From NCBI RefSeq assembly GCF_017306585.1, contig NZ_JAFKIC010000166.1, forward strand, positions 1 through 33,279: a stretch of DNA of 33,279 nt, read 5' to 3'. Position 1 is the first letter of the stretch. Each line of letters begins with the position of its first letter. The DNA comes from Mesorhizobium sp. (GTDB taxonomy: Bacteria; Pseudomonadota; Alphaproteobacteria; Rhizobiales; Rhizobiaceae). The position numbers and the translations under genes are program-made. Shown here piece by piece: positions 18,313 through 25,890 of this stretch. The notes under the pieces are model-generated. The model was not told the origin of the DNA and did not search any database. It saw only the letters and a list, made by a program, of their open reading frames with translations.

Positions 18313-19062
18313 ATGCCAGAGCCCCGACGATCGACGATCGATGCCGGAGAAGTGGAACGCTTTTCCGCCCTTGCCGCCGAATGGTGGAACCCGAACGGCA
18401 AGTTCCGGCCGCTGCACAAGTTCAACCCGGTGCGGCTGGCCTATATACGCGACCAGGTGGCGGCTCGCTTCGGCCGTGATCCGCGCGCGGCGCGGCCTTT
18501 CGAGGGCCTGCGCTTCCTCGACATAGGCTGCGGCGGCGGCCTTCTGTGCGAGCCGATGGCGCGGCTCGGCGCCGAAGTTGTCGGCGCCGACGCTTCGGCC
18601 ACCAACATCGAGGTGGCGAAACTGCACGCGGCGGAAGGCAATGTCAGCGTCGACTATCGCGCCACCACGGCGGAAGATCTCGCCGACGCCGGTGAGAAAT
18701 TCGACGTCATCCTCAACATGGAAGTGGTCGAACATGTCGCCGATATCGATCTGTTCGTCGCCAAATGCGGGCAGATGGTGCGGCCCGGCGGCATCATGTT
18801 CGTGGCCACCATCAACCGCACGCTGAAGGCGCTCGGCCTTGCCATCATCGGCGCCGAGTATGTGCTGCGCTGGCTGCCGCGCGGCACCCATCAGTTCGGC
18901 AAGCTGGTGCGCCCGGAAGAGCTGGAAAAGGCGCTTGGCGGCGCCGGCCTGACCATCATCGACCGCACCGGTGTCACCTACAACCCGCTTGCCGACCGCT
19001 GGGCGCGCTCGAAGGACATGGACGTCAACTACATGGTGCTGGTGGAAAAGGGATCGGTCTGA
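18313..19062 (+). CDS. ubiG: Bifunctional ubiquinone O-methyltransferase UbiG
   Basis: SAM-dependent methyltransferase performing the two O-methylations of ubiquinone biosynthesis at the inner membrane. The 249 residues match the family. The UbiG hallmark [20 protein letters not shown] is at residues 21-40, SAM motif I is LDIGCGGG (69-76), and VGADAS and NMEVVEHV complete the binding fold. [14 protein letters not shown] near 194-207 is also characteristic. ATG 18313 has GAGGAGA about seven bases upstream. A perfect CTTGAC lies at 18260-18265, but no good -10 follows it, so the promoter is unresolved. Confidence 0.96.
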   Translation: MPEPRRSTIDAGEVERFSALAAEWWNPNGKFRPLHKFNPVRLAYIRDQVAARFGRDPRAARPFEGLRFLDIGCGGGLLCEPMARLGAEVVGADASATNIEVAKLHAAEGNVSVDYRATTAEDLADAGEKFDVILNMEVVEHVADIDLFVAKCGQMVRPGGIMFVATINRTLKALGLAIIGAEYVLRWLPRGTHQFGKLVRPEELEKALGGAGLTIIDRTGVTYNPLADRWARSKDMDVNYMVLVEKGSV

Positions 19063-19095
19063 TCCCCCGGCACCACAAGCCGATGGACCGTGTCG

Positions 19096-19986
19096 CTACG
19101 CCTTCCGGCTTTGCGCCTTGGTGGTGATGAACACACCGGCGGTGATGATGATCGCCCCCACCCAGGTCAGCAGCTGATAATGTTCGCCCAGGAAGATCGT
19201 GCCGGCAAACAGCCCAACGGCCGCCGCGACATAGCCGATCTGACTGAGATAGACCGGGCCGCCGACCGCCTGCAGCCTGAAGAAGAAGGCAAACATCGCC
19301 GAAGCCGACGCGACCTGTGCAAGCACCACCAGCGGCACGCCGCCAAGCGGCGCGAAGGCCTTGACGCCGAACAGGGCAAGGATGCCCACGAGCAGCAGCG
19401 TCGCCGACGCCAGGTGGCTGCCGACGGCGAGCTCGATGGGTCCGGTGCCTTCAGGCCAGTCGACCGTGCGGTAGATGTTGCCGGCGGCAAGGCTGACAGG
19501 GATCAGCAGGCCCATCGCCACCCAGAAGAAATCGGCGGGCTGGCCGGCCTCGCCGCGCGTTGCCGCCACCATCACCGCGCCGACGAAACCGACCGCGATG
19601 CCAACGATACCCAGCATGTTGGGGCGTCGGACGCGCAACAGGATCGAAAACACCAGCGTGATGACCGGCGACAGCGTAAACATGATGCCGGTATAGCCGG
19701 CGCCCAGATGCGGTATGGCCGAGAACATCAGCAGGTTGGGAACGGCATAGGACACCGCCGCCGTGATGAAGAAATAACGCAGCTTGTGCGCGGTGAACTG
19801 GATGCGCTGGCCGCGCAGCAGAAGCACGCACAACAGCACGCCGCCGGCGCCGAGCGAGATGACGAAGGCCCAGACCATGGCCGGCACGCCGGCAGCGGTG
19901 GCGAGCTTGCCGAAAGGCAGCGTCAGCCCGAGCAGGCCGCCCGTGACGACCAGCAGGCCCAGCGCGCAATCCCAGAGAAACTTCAT
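19096..19986 (-). CDS. DMT superfamily transporter (EamA family)
   Basis: Predicted ten-helix inner-membrane metabolite exporter of the drug/metabolite transporter superfamily. At about 296 residues it has the usual two EamA repeats: the first from residue 5 to about 140, the second from about 155 to 290, ending in the typical LLTWVGAIIITAGVFITTK. Substrate is unknown. Start 19986 (MKFLWDCAL) leads straight into helix 1; ATG 20001 would add MVGRS and is equally possible. It is divergent from a MarR regulator, and its promoter overlaps two operator-like palindromes, so repression by that regulator with relief by a ligand, perhaps the exported substrate, is a reasonable inference. Confidence 0.88.
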   Translation of the reverse strand: MKFLWDCALGLLVVTGGLLGLTLPFGKLATAAGVPAMVWAFVISLGAGGVLLCVLLLRGQRIQFTAHKLRYFFITAAVSYAVPNLLMFSAIPHLGAGYTGIMFTLSPVITLVFSILLRVRRPNMLGIVGIAVGFVGAVMVAATRGEAGQPADFFWVAMGLLIPVSLAAGNIYRTVDWPEGTGPIELAVGSHLASATLLLVGILALFGVKAFAPLGGVPLVVLAQVASASAMFAFFFRLQAVGGPVYLSQIGYVAAAVGLFAGTIFLGEHYQLLTWVGAIIITAGVFITTKAQSRKA

Positions 19987-20027
19987 CGAACGACCCACCA
20001 TCCGCGGCAGGCACTTGGCCGCCGCTC

Positions 20028-20070
20028 TATCTTGGGGTAAGATAATGCAAAGATTCTTAACGTCAAGATA
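20028..20070 (-). promoter_or_regulatory. DMT-transporter promoter overlapped by two MarR-type operators
   Basis: On the minus strand CTTGAC (20067-20062), 17 bases, then TATCTT (20044-20039) form a good promoter for the transporter. TATCTT-GGGGT-AAGATA (20028-20044) is a perfect palindrome covering the -10. A second, imperfect copy, ATTCTT-AACGTC-AAGATA (20053-20070), covers the -35. Dimeric MarR proteins bind such sites in divergent promoters. The same DNA lies 17-59 bases before the MarR start, which suggests autoregulation as well. Confidence 0.7.
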
Positions 20071-20086
20071 TTTGATGGCGAGATAA

Positions 20087-20572
20087 ATGGACCGGGCAGC
20101 GAGAGCGATCGAACAATGGAGCAGGGAGCGGCCGGATCTCGATGTCTCGCCGATGGGCGTGATCGGGCGCCTGAATGAAGCATCCTCGCTGATCGCGCGC
20201 GACAGGCTGGCTCCTGTCTTCGCCCGCTTCGGCCTGCAATCCGGAGAATTCGACGTTCTGGCGACGCTGCGCCGTTCGGGGCCACCCTATGCGTTGACCC
20301 CGACCGAACTCTATGAGGCGACGATGGTGACGTCGGGCGCCATGACCGCGCGGCTCGACCGGCTGGAAAAGGCCGGACAGATCGCGCGGGGGCCGCACCC
20401 GACCGACCGGCGCGGAATTGTCGTGCAACTGACGGCAAAAGGGTTGGAACTCGTCGATGAGGCTCTCACCGCCCACGTCGCCAACGAGCACGAAATCCTC
20501 TCGGCGCTCACACCTGCCGAGCGCGACACACTCGCGCACCTGCTGGGAAAGCTGATCGGCAGCCTGGGCTGA
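20087..20572 (+). CDS. MarR family transcriptional regulator
   Basis: Winged-helix dimeric repressor, 161 residues. An N-terminal dimerisation helix region is followed by GLQSGEFDVLATLRRSG, then the recognition region LTPTELYEATMVTSGAMTARLDRLEKAG (about 68-96) and the wing with DPRDRR-like sequence HPTDRRGIVVQLT. No ligand-sensing cysteine stands out. The ATG at 20087 follows GGCGAGATAA, a modest ribosome-binding site. It is divergent from the DMT transporter, with both operators in the shared spacer, so it likely controls the transporter and itself. The gene ends four bases before the converging DUF1178 gene. Confidence 0.92.
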   Translation: MDRAARAIEQWSRERPDLDVSPMGVIGRLNEASSLIARDRLAPVFARFGLQSGEFDVLATLRRSGPPYALTPTELYEATMVTSGAMTARLDRLEKAGQIARGPHPTDRRGIVVQLTAKGLELVDEALTAHVANEHEILSALTPAERDTLAHLLGKLIGSLG

Positions 20573-20576
20573 AAGC

Positions 20577-21002
20577 TCAGTTCCGGTCGTCTGGAAACAC
20601 CGGGATCGGCATAAAGTCGACGCCGTCATCGGCGAGGCCCTTGGCCTCTTCCAGCGTCGCCTCGCCATAGATGCCGCGCGCATCGGCCTCGCCGAAATGG
20701 ATCTTCCGCGCTTCCTCGGCGAACTTGTCGCCGACATAGTCGGCGTTTTCGCGCACCTTCTCCGCCATCGCCTTCAACTGCGCCATGGCCTGCTTCTGCG
20801 CCTCGCCCATGGCAAGCGCGATGGTTTCCTGCTTGCGCGCCGTGGACACGGCCGGCGCCATCAGCCCCTTCTCAACCTTGTGCGAGCCGCAACTCGGGCA
20901 ATCGACGAAGCCGCGCTTCTTCTGCTTGTCGAAATCGTCATTGCTGCGAAACCAGCCCTCGAATTCGTGCTCGTTTTCGCAGATCAGGGAAAAGCGGATC
21001 AA
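20577..21002 (-). CDS. DUF1178 family protein, zinc-ribbon-like N-terminus
   Basis: Conserved proteobacterial protein of unknown function, 141 residues. The N-terminus MIRFSLICENEHEFEGWFRS contains one cysteine (C8), and CPSC (C35, C38) follows, so together they resemble an incomplete zinc ribbon. The middle is helical (QKQAMAQLKAMAEKVREN), and GEADARGIYGEATLEEAKGL near the end is family-typical. Its ATG overlaps the stop of the upstream C-N hydrolase by four bases (ATGA), indicating an operon and translational coupling with that gene. Confidence 0.9.
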   Translation of the reverse strand: MIRFSLICENEHEFEGWFRSNDDFDKQKKRGFVDCPSCGSHKVEKGLMAPAVSTARKQETIALAMGEAQKQAMAQLKAMAEKVRENADYVGDKFAEEARKIHFGEADARGIYGEATLEEAKGLADDGVDFMPIPVFPDDRN

Positions 21003-21856
21003 GATGCGGCACCCCTGAGACGCGGCATGTCACCGGCGATGCTGAAATCCCGCGCATTCCTGAGATTCGGGACCTTCCTGCGCGCCGCGAGCGACTGCGC
21101 CGGATCGATCTCGGCGACGATCACGCCAGGCTCGTCATGGGCGGCTTCGGCCAGGATACGGCCCCATGGATCGACGATCAGCGAATGACCGTAGGTCTCG
21201 CGGCCGTCTTCATGCAGACCGCCCTGCGCCGCTGCCACGACATAGGCGCCATTCTCGATGGCGCGCGCTCTCAACAGCACATGCCAATGTGCCTCGCCGG
21301 TCTGGCGGGTGAATGCGGCCGGTACGGTCAACAGGCTGGCGCCAGCCAGCGCCTCGGTGCGGAACAGTTGCGGGAAGCGCAAATCGTAGCACACCGCGAA
21401 GCCCAGTTTCGCACCCGCGACTTCCGTCACGACGGCTTCGGTCCCAGGCTCATAGGAAGCGGATTCGCGCCAGCTCTCGCCATTGTCGAGGTCGACATCG
21501 AACATGTGGATCTTGTCGTAGGTGGCAAGCGTGGCCCCATCCGGGCCGAACAGAAAGGCGCGATTGGCAAGCTTGCCATCGGCACGCAGGATGGCCGTCG
21601 AGCCGACATGGAGGAAAATGCCGAGTTCGCTTGCCAGCTTGCTGGCCGTCGAAACGACGACATCCTTATCCTGCGAGGTGAAGGCGGCAGCGCCGGCCTG
21701 CTTGTCGCGGATGAGCGCGCCGGTCATTTCGGGAGTCTGCACATAAGTCGCGCCCCGGCCCGCCGCCTCGCGCACCAGCAGTTCCATGTCAGCAGCATTG
21801 CGCTGCGGGCTCGTCCCCGAGCGCATCTGCACCGCCGCCACCTTGAAAACACCCAT
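20999..21856 (-). CDS. Carbon-nitrogen hydrolase family protein (NIT1/omega-amidase-like)
   Basis: Nitrilase-superfamily amidase. The Glu-Lys-Cys triad is visible as E43 (QTPEMTG), K115 (YDKIHMFDVD) and C156 (GFAVCYDLRFPQLFR). Sequence around the cysteine resembles the NIT1/NIT2 branch, which hydrolyses deaminated glutathione or omega-amides; the adjacent glutaredoxin makes a thiol-metabolism role plausible, but that is inference. ATG 21856 is chosen because GAGGG lies seven bases upstream; an in-frame GTG at 21862 is too close to it. At 285 residues it is of normal length. It follows grxC by ten bases and overlaps the DUF1178 gene, forming an operon. Confidence 0.93.
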   Translation of the reverse strand: MGVFKVAAVQMRSGTSPQRNAADMELLVREAAGRGATYVQTPEMTGALIRDKQAGAAAFTSQDKDVVVSTASKLASELGIFLHVGSTAILRADGKLANRAFLFGPDGATLATYDKIHMFDVDLDNGESWRESASYEPGTEAVVTEVAGAKLGFAVCYDLRFPQLFRTEALAGASLLTVPAAFTRQTGEAHWHVLLRARAIENGAYVVAAAQGGLHEDGRETYGHSLIVDPWGRILAEAAHDEPGVIVAEIDPAQSLAARRKVPNLRNARDFSIAGDMPRLRGAAS

Positions 21857-21866
21857 CGTCACACCC

Positions 21867-22136
21867 TCAAATCATCGAACCGTTGGCGAGCAGTTTGTCG
21901 AGCCGGCCTTCGGCTTCAAGTTCATGCAGGTCGTCGCAGCCGCCGACATGTGTCTCGCCGATGAAAATCTGCGGGAAGGTCGTGCGCCCATGGGCGCGCG
22001 AAATCATCTCCTGGCGCAGTTCCGGTGAAAACGATGCGTCGTGCTCGGTATAGGCGACACCCTTGCGCTCCAGCAGCCGCTTGGCCGCCGTGCAGTAGCC
22101 GCACATCATGCGCGTATAGATCGTGACATCGACCAT
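21867..22136 (-). CDS. grxC: Glutaredoxin 3
   Basis: Cytosolic glutathione-dependent disulfide reductase, 89 residues. The dithiol active site is CGYC (C12, C15), a variant of the usual CPYC also common in rhizobial proteins. The GSH-binding TFPQIFIG (cis-proline) and GGCDDL segments follow in the expected places, including the extra cysteine seen in Grx3 proteins. It begins 26 bases after comF and is followed closely by the C-N hydrolase, so comF-grxC-amidase-DUF1178 look co-transcribed. Confidence 0.96.
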   Translation of the reverse strand: MVDVTIYTRMMCGYCTAAKRLLERKGVAYTEHDASFSPELRQEMISRAHGRTTFPQIFIGETHVGGCDDLHELEAEGRLDKLLANGSMI

Positions 22137-22162
22137 GACGGATTTCCACTTTCGTTGCCGAC

Positions 22163-22963
22163 TTATATAGTCGCGGACTCGTCCGCCCGGAAGTCCCCCG
22201 GCAGCACGCGGGCGAAGGTCAGCACGTCGACGGCGGCCGCCCCTCCCCTTTTCAGCGCCTTGGTCGCTGCACGCACGGTGGCGCCGGTGGTGTAGACGTC
22301 GTCGATCAGCAGCACCCTGCGGCCGGCGATCTCGATCTCGGCCTCATCAGGCACGCGAAAAGCGGCGCGCACATTCTCCTCGCGTTCCTGCCGCTCCAGT
22401 CCGACCTGCTGGCGGGTGAGTTTCACGCGCCGCATGGCGGACGGCGCGAAGGACAGGCCGCTGAGCTCGCAAACCGACCGCGCCAGCTCCGCCGACTGGT
22501 TGAAGCGCCGTCTGAAAAAACGCCGCCAGTGCAGCGGCACCGGCACGACCACATCCGCATCGGCGATGAGGTCGGCGCCCACCCGCACCATCCAGCGCGC
22601 CATCCAGGGCGCGAGATCGGTGCGGTCCTGGTATTTCAGCCCCTGCACCATCTGGCGCGCAACGCCGGAATAGGCGACCGCCGCCCGCGCCCGCTCGAAG
22701 GGCGGCGGATCGGCGATAGCCTCGGCCGACAGAAACCCCTCGCCCATGTGGTGGGTGAAGGGCGTGCCCATCACCGGGCACCAGGGCCGTTCCAGAAGCC
22801 TGAGCTTCGGCCAGCAGGCGCCGCACAGCACGCCGGGCTGCGAGACGTGCCTGCGGCAACCCGCGCAAACCGGCGGAAACAGGATGCGCGCCGGCCAGCC
22901 CAGGGCGGAGCGGGCTGCCGACCGGGCCAGTTTCCCGATCTCGACGGACTTGATCTTGGGCAT
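22163..22963 (-). CDS. comF: ComF family protein (phosphoribosyltransferase fold)
   Basis: Member of the ComF/GntX family, 266 residues. A zinc-finger-like N-terminus carries two CxxC pairs (C33/C36 and C47/C50), and a C-terminal PRTase fold has the PRPP-binding signature VLLIDDVYTTGATVRAA. ComF proteins support DNA uptake in naturally competent bacteria, but in Rhizobiales the role is unclear. The long open frame continues upstream to 23401, but that part is antisense to the methyltransferase; ATG 22963 (MPKIKSVEIG) fits homologues, although its ribosome-binding site is weak. It is divergent from the methyltransferase, with 76 bases between the starts. Confidence 0.92.
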   Translation of the reverse strand: MPKIKSVEIGKLARSAARSALGWPARILFPPVCAGCRRHVSQPGVLCGACWPKLRLLERPWCPVMGTPFTHHMGEGFLSAEAIADPPPFERARAAVAYSGVARQMVQGLKYQDRTDLAPWMARWMVRVGADLIADADVVVPVPLHWRRFFRRRFNQSAELARSVCELSGLSFAPSAMRRVKLTRQQVGLERQEREENVRAAFRVPDEAEIEIAGRRVLLIDDVYTTGATVRAATKALKRGGAAAVDVLTFARVLPGDFRADESATI

Positions 22964-23039
22964 CGGATCGGCCACGTGGTTGGTTCCCCGCGCCTCTATA
23001 CAAACCACATCAGGGCGCGGACAAACAAGGACCCATCCG

Positions 23040-23906
23040 TTGCAGCCCATATTGGACACCCCCCTGTGGCTGGCGCACAAGCGGCGTGCGCTCATCCATC
23101 CGTCCGAAGGCGCGGATTTCCTGATGAACCGCGCGGCCGAGGACCTCGCCGACAGGCTGGGCGCCGTCGAGCGCAGGTTTGGCAAGGCCGCGGCGTTGTT
23201 TTGCCAGACGTCAGCCGCCGCCGGTGTCCTCGCGGCGAGCGGCAAGGCGGCCGATGTCGACCGTATCGAGGCGGACGCTGCTTTCCTGGATGGCGGCCCC
23301 GGTCGCATCGCCCCTTTGGAAGCCGTGCCGTTCGAGCCACAAAGCCTCGACCTCGCGGTCTCGCTCCTGTCGCTCCAGGCAATGAACGACATCCCCGGCA
23401 TGCTGATACAGATCCGCCGTGCGCTGCGGCCGGACGGGCTCTTCCTCGGCGCCTTTGCCGGCGCCGGAACGCTCGGCGAACTGCGCGAAAGCCTGCTTGC
23501 GGCCGAGACCGAGCTTTACGGCGGCGCCAGCCCGCGCGTCACCCCGTTCACCGACGTGCGCGATGCCGGCGCTCTGCTGCAGCGCGCCGGCTTTGCCCTG
23601 CCGGTGGCCGATGTAGAGACGGTGACCGTGCGCTACGCCAATCTGTTCGCGCTGATGGCTGACCTGCGCGCCATGGGTGAAACCAGCGCGCTTGCCGATC
23701 GCAGCCGGCGACCGGGCTCGCGCAGGCTGTTTGCCCGCGCCGCCGAAATCTACGCGGAACGTTTCTCCGACCACGACGGCCGTATCCGGGCGAGCTTCTC
23801 GATGGTCTGGCTGTCCGGCTGGGCGCCGGATGCATCACAGCAGAAGCCACTCAAGCCTGGCTCAGCCAAGGTCTCGCTGAAGACGATACTCGAAGAAGGG
23901 CAATAG
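23040..23906 (+). CDS. SAM-dependent methyltransferase-like protein (BioC/NDUFAF5-like)
   Basis: Class I methyltransferase-fold protein, 288 residues, resembling bacterial relatives of NDUFAF5, a complex I assembly factor, and BioC. The post-motif segments are recognisable: PFEPQSLDLAVSLLSLQAMND, then GMLIQIRRALRPDGLFLGAFAG. The glycine-rich SAM motif I expected before them is not evident; that place reads AAALFCQTSAAAGVLAAS, so methyl transfer is not assured. TTG 23040 is chosen as start because AAGGA lies about nine bases upstream, the protein then begins LQPILDTPLW, and no suitable ATG precedes the conserved region. It is divergent from comF. Confidence 0.8.
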   Translation: MQPILDTPLWLAHKRRALIHPSEGADFLMNRAAEDLADRLGAVERRFGKAAALFCQTSAAAGVLAASGKAADVDRIEADAAFLDGGPGRIAPLEAVPFEPQSLDLAVSLLSLQAMNDIPGMLIQIRRALRPDGLFLGAFAGAGTLGELRESLLAAETELYGGASPRVTPFTDVRDAGALLQRAGFALPVADVETVTVRYANLFALMADLRAMGETSALADRSRRPGSRRLFARAAEIYAERFSDHDGRIRASFSMVWLSGWAPDASQQKPLKPGSAKVSLKTILEEGQ

Positions 23907-23909
23907 GCA

Positions 23910-23925
23910 GTCCGCCGGTGCGGAC
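23910..23925. terminator. Hairpin between converging methyltransferase and pilin genes
   Basis: GTCCGC-CGGT-GCGGAC is a perfect six-base stem with a four-base loop, located three bases after the methyltransferase stop and nine bases after the pilin stop on the other strand. It lacks a T-run on either side, so intrinsic termination would be inefficient. Confidence 0.4.
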
Positions 23926-23934
23926 GGTCCAAGG

Positions 23935-24114
23935 TCATGGCGCGAACGCGTTCGCAAGCCTGCTGGTGTTGTTGCTGAACAACCACGTGAGCTGGTTGAA
24001 AACCTGGCCGATGCCGCCAATGATCGTCAGCGACAGCACGCAGACGATCAGGGCGTATTCGACGGCCGTGGCGCCGTTCTCGTCCTTCAGAAATCGCAGC
24101 AGCACGGTTGTCAT
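23935..24114 (-). CDS. Flp family type IVb pilin
   Basis: Small prepilin of the Flp/Tad type, 59 residues from ATG 24114. The N-terminal leader ends KDENG and is followed by ATAVEYALIV, the class IVb cleavage site and Glu-Tyr pair processed by a TadV/CpaA prepilin peptidase; a single hydrophobic helix follows. Pilins of this type polymerise into adhesion pili. No tad/cpa assembly genes are in the window, so this is an orphan copy. ATG 24114 has AAGGGGG about 10 bases upstream; GTG 24135 is an unlikely alternative. Four TTAA sites upstream suggest CtrA control. Confidence 0.92.
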   Translation of the reverse strand: MTTVLLRFLKDENGATAVEYALIVCVLSLTIIGGIGQVFNQLTWLFSNNTSRLANAFAP

Positions 24115-24153
24115 AGGCTCAATCCCCCTTGCCACAACCTTACCGCCGATCTG

Positions 24154-24222
24154 TTAAGAAAGGTTAACGGCAAAGGCTTAACGGGCGGTGAAACCGCCGG
24201 CTCTCCAAAATGTCTTAACCAT
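24154..24222. promoter_or_regulatory. TTAA cluster, candidate CtrA-binding region upstream of the pilin
   Basis: TTAA occurs at 24154, 24164, 24178 and 24215 in a GC-rich context. The last lies in TTAACCAT (24215-24222), a described CtrA half-site. The first two are spaced by six bases instead of the seven in the full TTAA-N7-TTAA site. CtrA controls pilin genes in Caulobacter, which makes this plausible; it is not proven. Confidence 0.4.
24184..24198 (-). terminator. Hairpin downstream of the 104-residue membrane protein gene
   Basis: GGCGGT-GAA-ACCGCC is a perfect six-base stem with a three-base loop, 26 bases beyond the stop at 24224, without a T-run. It may separate that gene from the pilin gene. 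Confidence 0.35.
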
Positions 24223-24223
24223 G

Positions 24224-24538
24224 TCAGCAGTCGCCGCTGGTCTTGCCGTCGGACCCGATGATGCAGACCGAGCCAGGCTCGGGCTGCAACACGCTGCGCC
24301 GCACCGTATAGGTGCCGCGATGGCTGATCGACCCGGTGGCCGTCATGTCTAGGCCGGGAAAATCATCGCGAGCCGACTGCGAACGCGTCTGGCTGTCGAG
24401 GAACGGCGTCGCGATCAACGCCAGCGCCACCGCGGCGGACCCGAACAGCAGCGTTATGCGCAGGATGCCCATGCCGGCATCGGCGGCGCGAAAGCCGCGC
24501 TCAGGCCGGATCGAATCCCAATCCCTGTCCAGGCTCAT
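24224..24538 (-). CDS. Hypothetical single-span membrane protein
   Basis: Unrecognised protein of 104 residues. A charged N-terminus (SLDRDWDSIRPERGFRAADAG) is followed by one hydrophobic segment at about 24-45 (ILRITLLFGSAAVALALIAT). A probably periplasmic C-terminal part follows with VRRSVLQPEPGSVCIIGSDG and two cysteines (the last residue is Cys). ATG 24538 has GGAGAG nine bases upstream and is preferred over an in-frame upstream start at 24577. It lies between the pilin and mutT on the same strand. A role in the pilus is possible only by proximity. Confidence 0.75.
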   Translation of the reverse strand: MSLDRDWDSIRPERGFRAADAGMGILRITLLFGSAAVALALIATPFLDSQTRSQSARDDFPGLDMTATGSISHRGTYTVRRSVLQPEPGSVCIIGSDGKTSGDC

Positions 24539-24677
24539 CCTGTCGCTCTCCACGCAATCGGTGGCCGCGACGAACACGGCCCTGCATCAATTTTTCACGA
24601 TCAGATAAATCTTCCATTAACGCTGGCTGATATGGGTGGCCCTTGCGTCCGCCGCCTGATGCTCAGCTATCCGTCCC

Positions 24678-25100
24678 TCAAAGAAGGTCGATCAGGAAGG
24701 GGATCAGCGGCGCGTCGGCCGGCGGCATCGGATAGTCGCGCATCTGCTTTGGCCGCACCCATTTCAGCGCCTGCCCTTCCCGAGGCTGGGCGATGCCGCG
24801 GAAACGACGGCAGACAAACAGCGGCATCAGGAGATGGAAATCGTCATAGGAATGGCTGGCGAAGGTCAGCGGCGCCAGGCACGGGATTTCGGTCTCGATG
24901 CCGATCTCCTCATGCAGTTCGCGGATGATGCACTGTTCGGGCGTCTCGCCGGGCTCGACCTTGCCGCCCGGAAACTCCCAAAGCCCGGCAAGCTGCTTGC
25001 CCGGCGGCCGCTGCGCCAGCAGCACGCGGCCGTCGGCGTCGACCAGCGCGCAGGCAGCGACCAGCAGCAGGCGCTTGCCGGGATTTGGCAGATCATTCAT
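24678..25100 (-). CDS. mutT: (Deoxy)nucleoside triphosphate pyrophosphohydrolase, MutT-type Nudix
   Basis: Nudix hydrolase predicted to remove oxidised nucleotides such as 8-oxo-dGTP from the pool, preventing A:T to C:G mutations. The complete Nudix box spans residues 45-68, with GGKVEPGE and RELHEEIG showing the catalytic glutamates. LLLVAACALVDADGRVLLAQRP and LAGLWEFPGGK before it are MutT-typical, and the 140 residues match. ATG 25100 is preferred. A GTG at 25112 overlaps the GNAT stop as GTGA and would add four residues, so coupled initiation there is possible. It is the last gene of the argJ-GNAT-mutT run. Confidence 0.94.
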   Translation of the reverse strand: MNDLPNPGKRLLLVAACALVDADGRVLLAQRPPGKQLAGLWEFPGGKVEPGETPEQCIIRELHEEIGIETEIPCLAPLTFASHSYDDFHLLMPLFVCRRFRGIAQPREGQALKWVRPKQMRDYPMPPADAPLIPFLIDLL

Positions 25101-25108
25101 GCCCAATC

Positions 25109-25861
25109 TCACTCATGCCCCGGCGGCCGCCGGTAGTGGTAGCGATAGACTTCCTCGAAGCCGAGCGAGCGATAGAGCGCCAGCGCCGGCGCATTGCCGG
25201 CCTCGACCTGGAGCCAGGCTTCACGAGCGCCGCGCAGCCGTGCCCATTTCAGCGCCGACAGGATCAGGTTACGGCCGTGCCCCTTGTTGCGCGCGGACTT
25301 GTCGACGGCGACCTCGAACAGGCCCGCAAGGTCGCCATCGTGCACGCAGATCAGCGTCGCCAGCGGTTCCGCTCCCTCCTCGAGCGCGAACAGCCCTGCC
25401 TCGGGCTGGATGGCGCCGATGATCTCGGACAGGCCGGGCCGCAGCGAAACATCCGAACCGCTGACCTTGAGCGACGCGCCGATGAAGCGGCTGATGTCCT
25501 TGAGCGGTATCTGGTCCATGGCGGCGTCGAGTTGCGCCGCGGCCAGCGGCAGCCGCATGACCAGCGATTCGTCGAACCGGCTCCAGCCTTCCTTGTCGAG
25601 ATGGCCGGCAAGGTCGGGACCTGAAAGCGGCGACATGCGGAACGTCAGCGGCCGGCCATAGGCATCGAAACGGCGGCTGGCGCGGCCGATGCGGTCGGCG
25701 ATGTGCTGGATGTCGCCGGGATCGAGCGGATTGACCGAGTTCAGCCGTTTGGCCGGATGGCCGGCGGTCAGCCGCACCACCCAGGTCCCGTCATAGTGGA
25801 CGGCGGCGGCCGGCCAGGCGCGAAAACCCGCCGCCTCGTAGCGGCGCACCGTCGCGAGCAT
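25109..25861 (-). CDS. GNAT family N-acetyltransferase
   Basis: Acetyl-CoA-dependent acetyltransferase of unknown substrate, 250 residues. The GNAT fold is in the C-terminal half: FEVAVDKSARNKGHGRNLI holds the acetyl-CoA pyrophosphate-binding R/QxxGxG motif (about 191-196), followed by AWLQVEAGNAPALALYRSLGF, a standard motif B. The N-terminal 120 residues are a family-specific region. Position directly after argJ (29 bases from the argJ stop) suggests co-transcription, but does not prove a role in arginine synthesis. ATG 25861 is used; an in-frame TTG at 25885 would shorten the gap to five bases. Confidence 0.9.
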   Translation of the reverse strand: MLATVRRYEAAGFRAWPAAAVHYDGTWVVRLTAGHPAKRLNSVNPLDPGDIQHIADRIGRASRRFDAYGRPLTFRMSPLSGPDLAGHLDKEGWSRFDESLVMRLPLAAAQLDAAMDQIPLKDISRFIGASLKVSGSDVSLRPGLSEIIGAIQPEAGLFALEEGAEPLATLICVHDGDLAGLFEVAVDKSARNKGHGRNLILSALKWARLRGAREAWLQVEAGNAPALALYRSLGFEEVYRYHYRRPPGHE

Positions 25862-25890
25862 GCTTGCCGGGTGGCGCGAAACCAAGGCGC

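Noticed and set aside
22964-23401. N-terminal extension of the ComF frame up to 23401
   Set aside because: This part is antisense to the methyltransferase. Homologous sequence starts at MPKIKS, so the start at 22963 is used.
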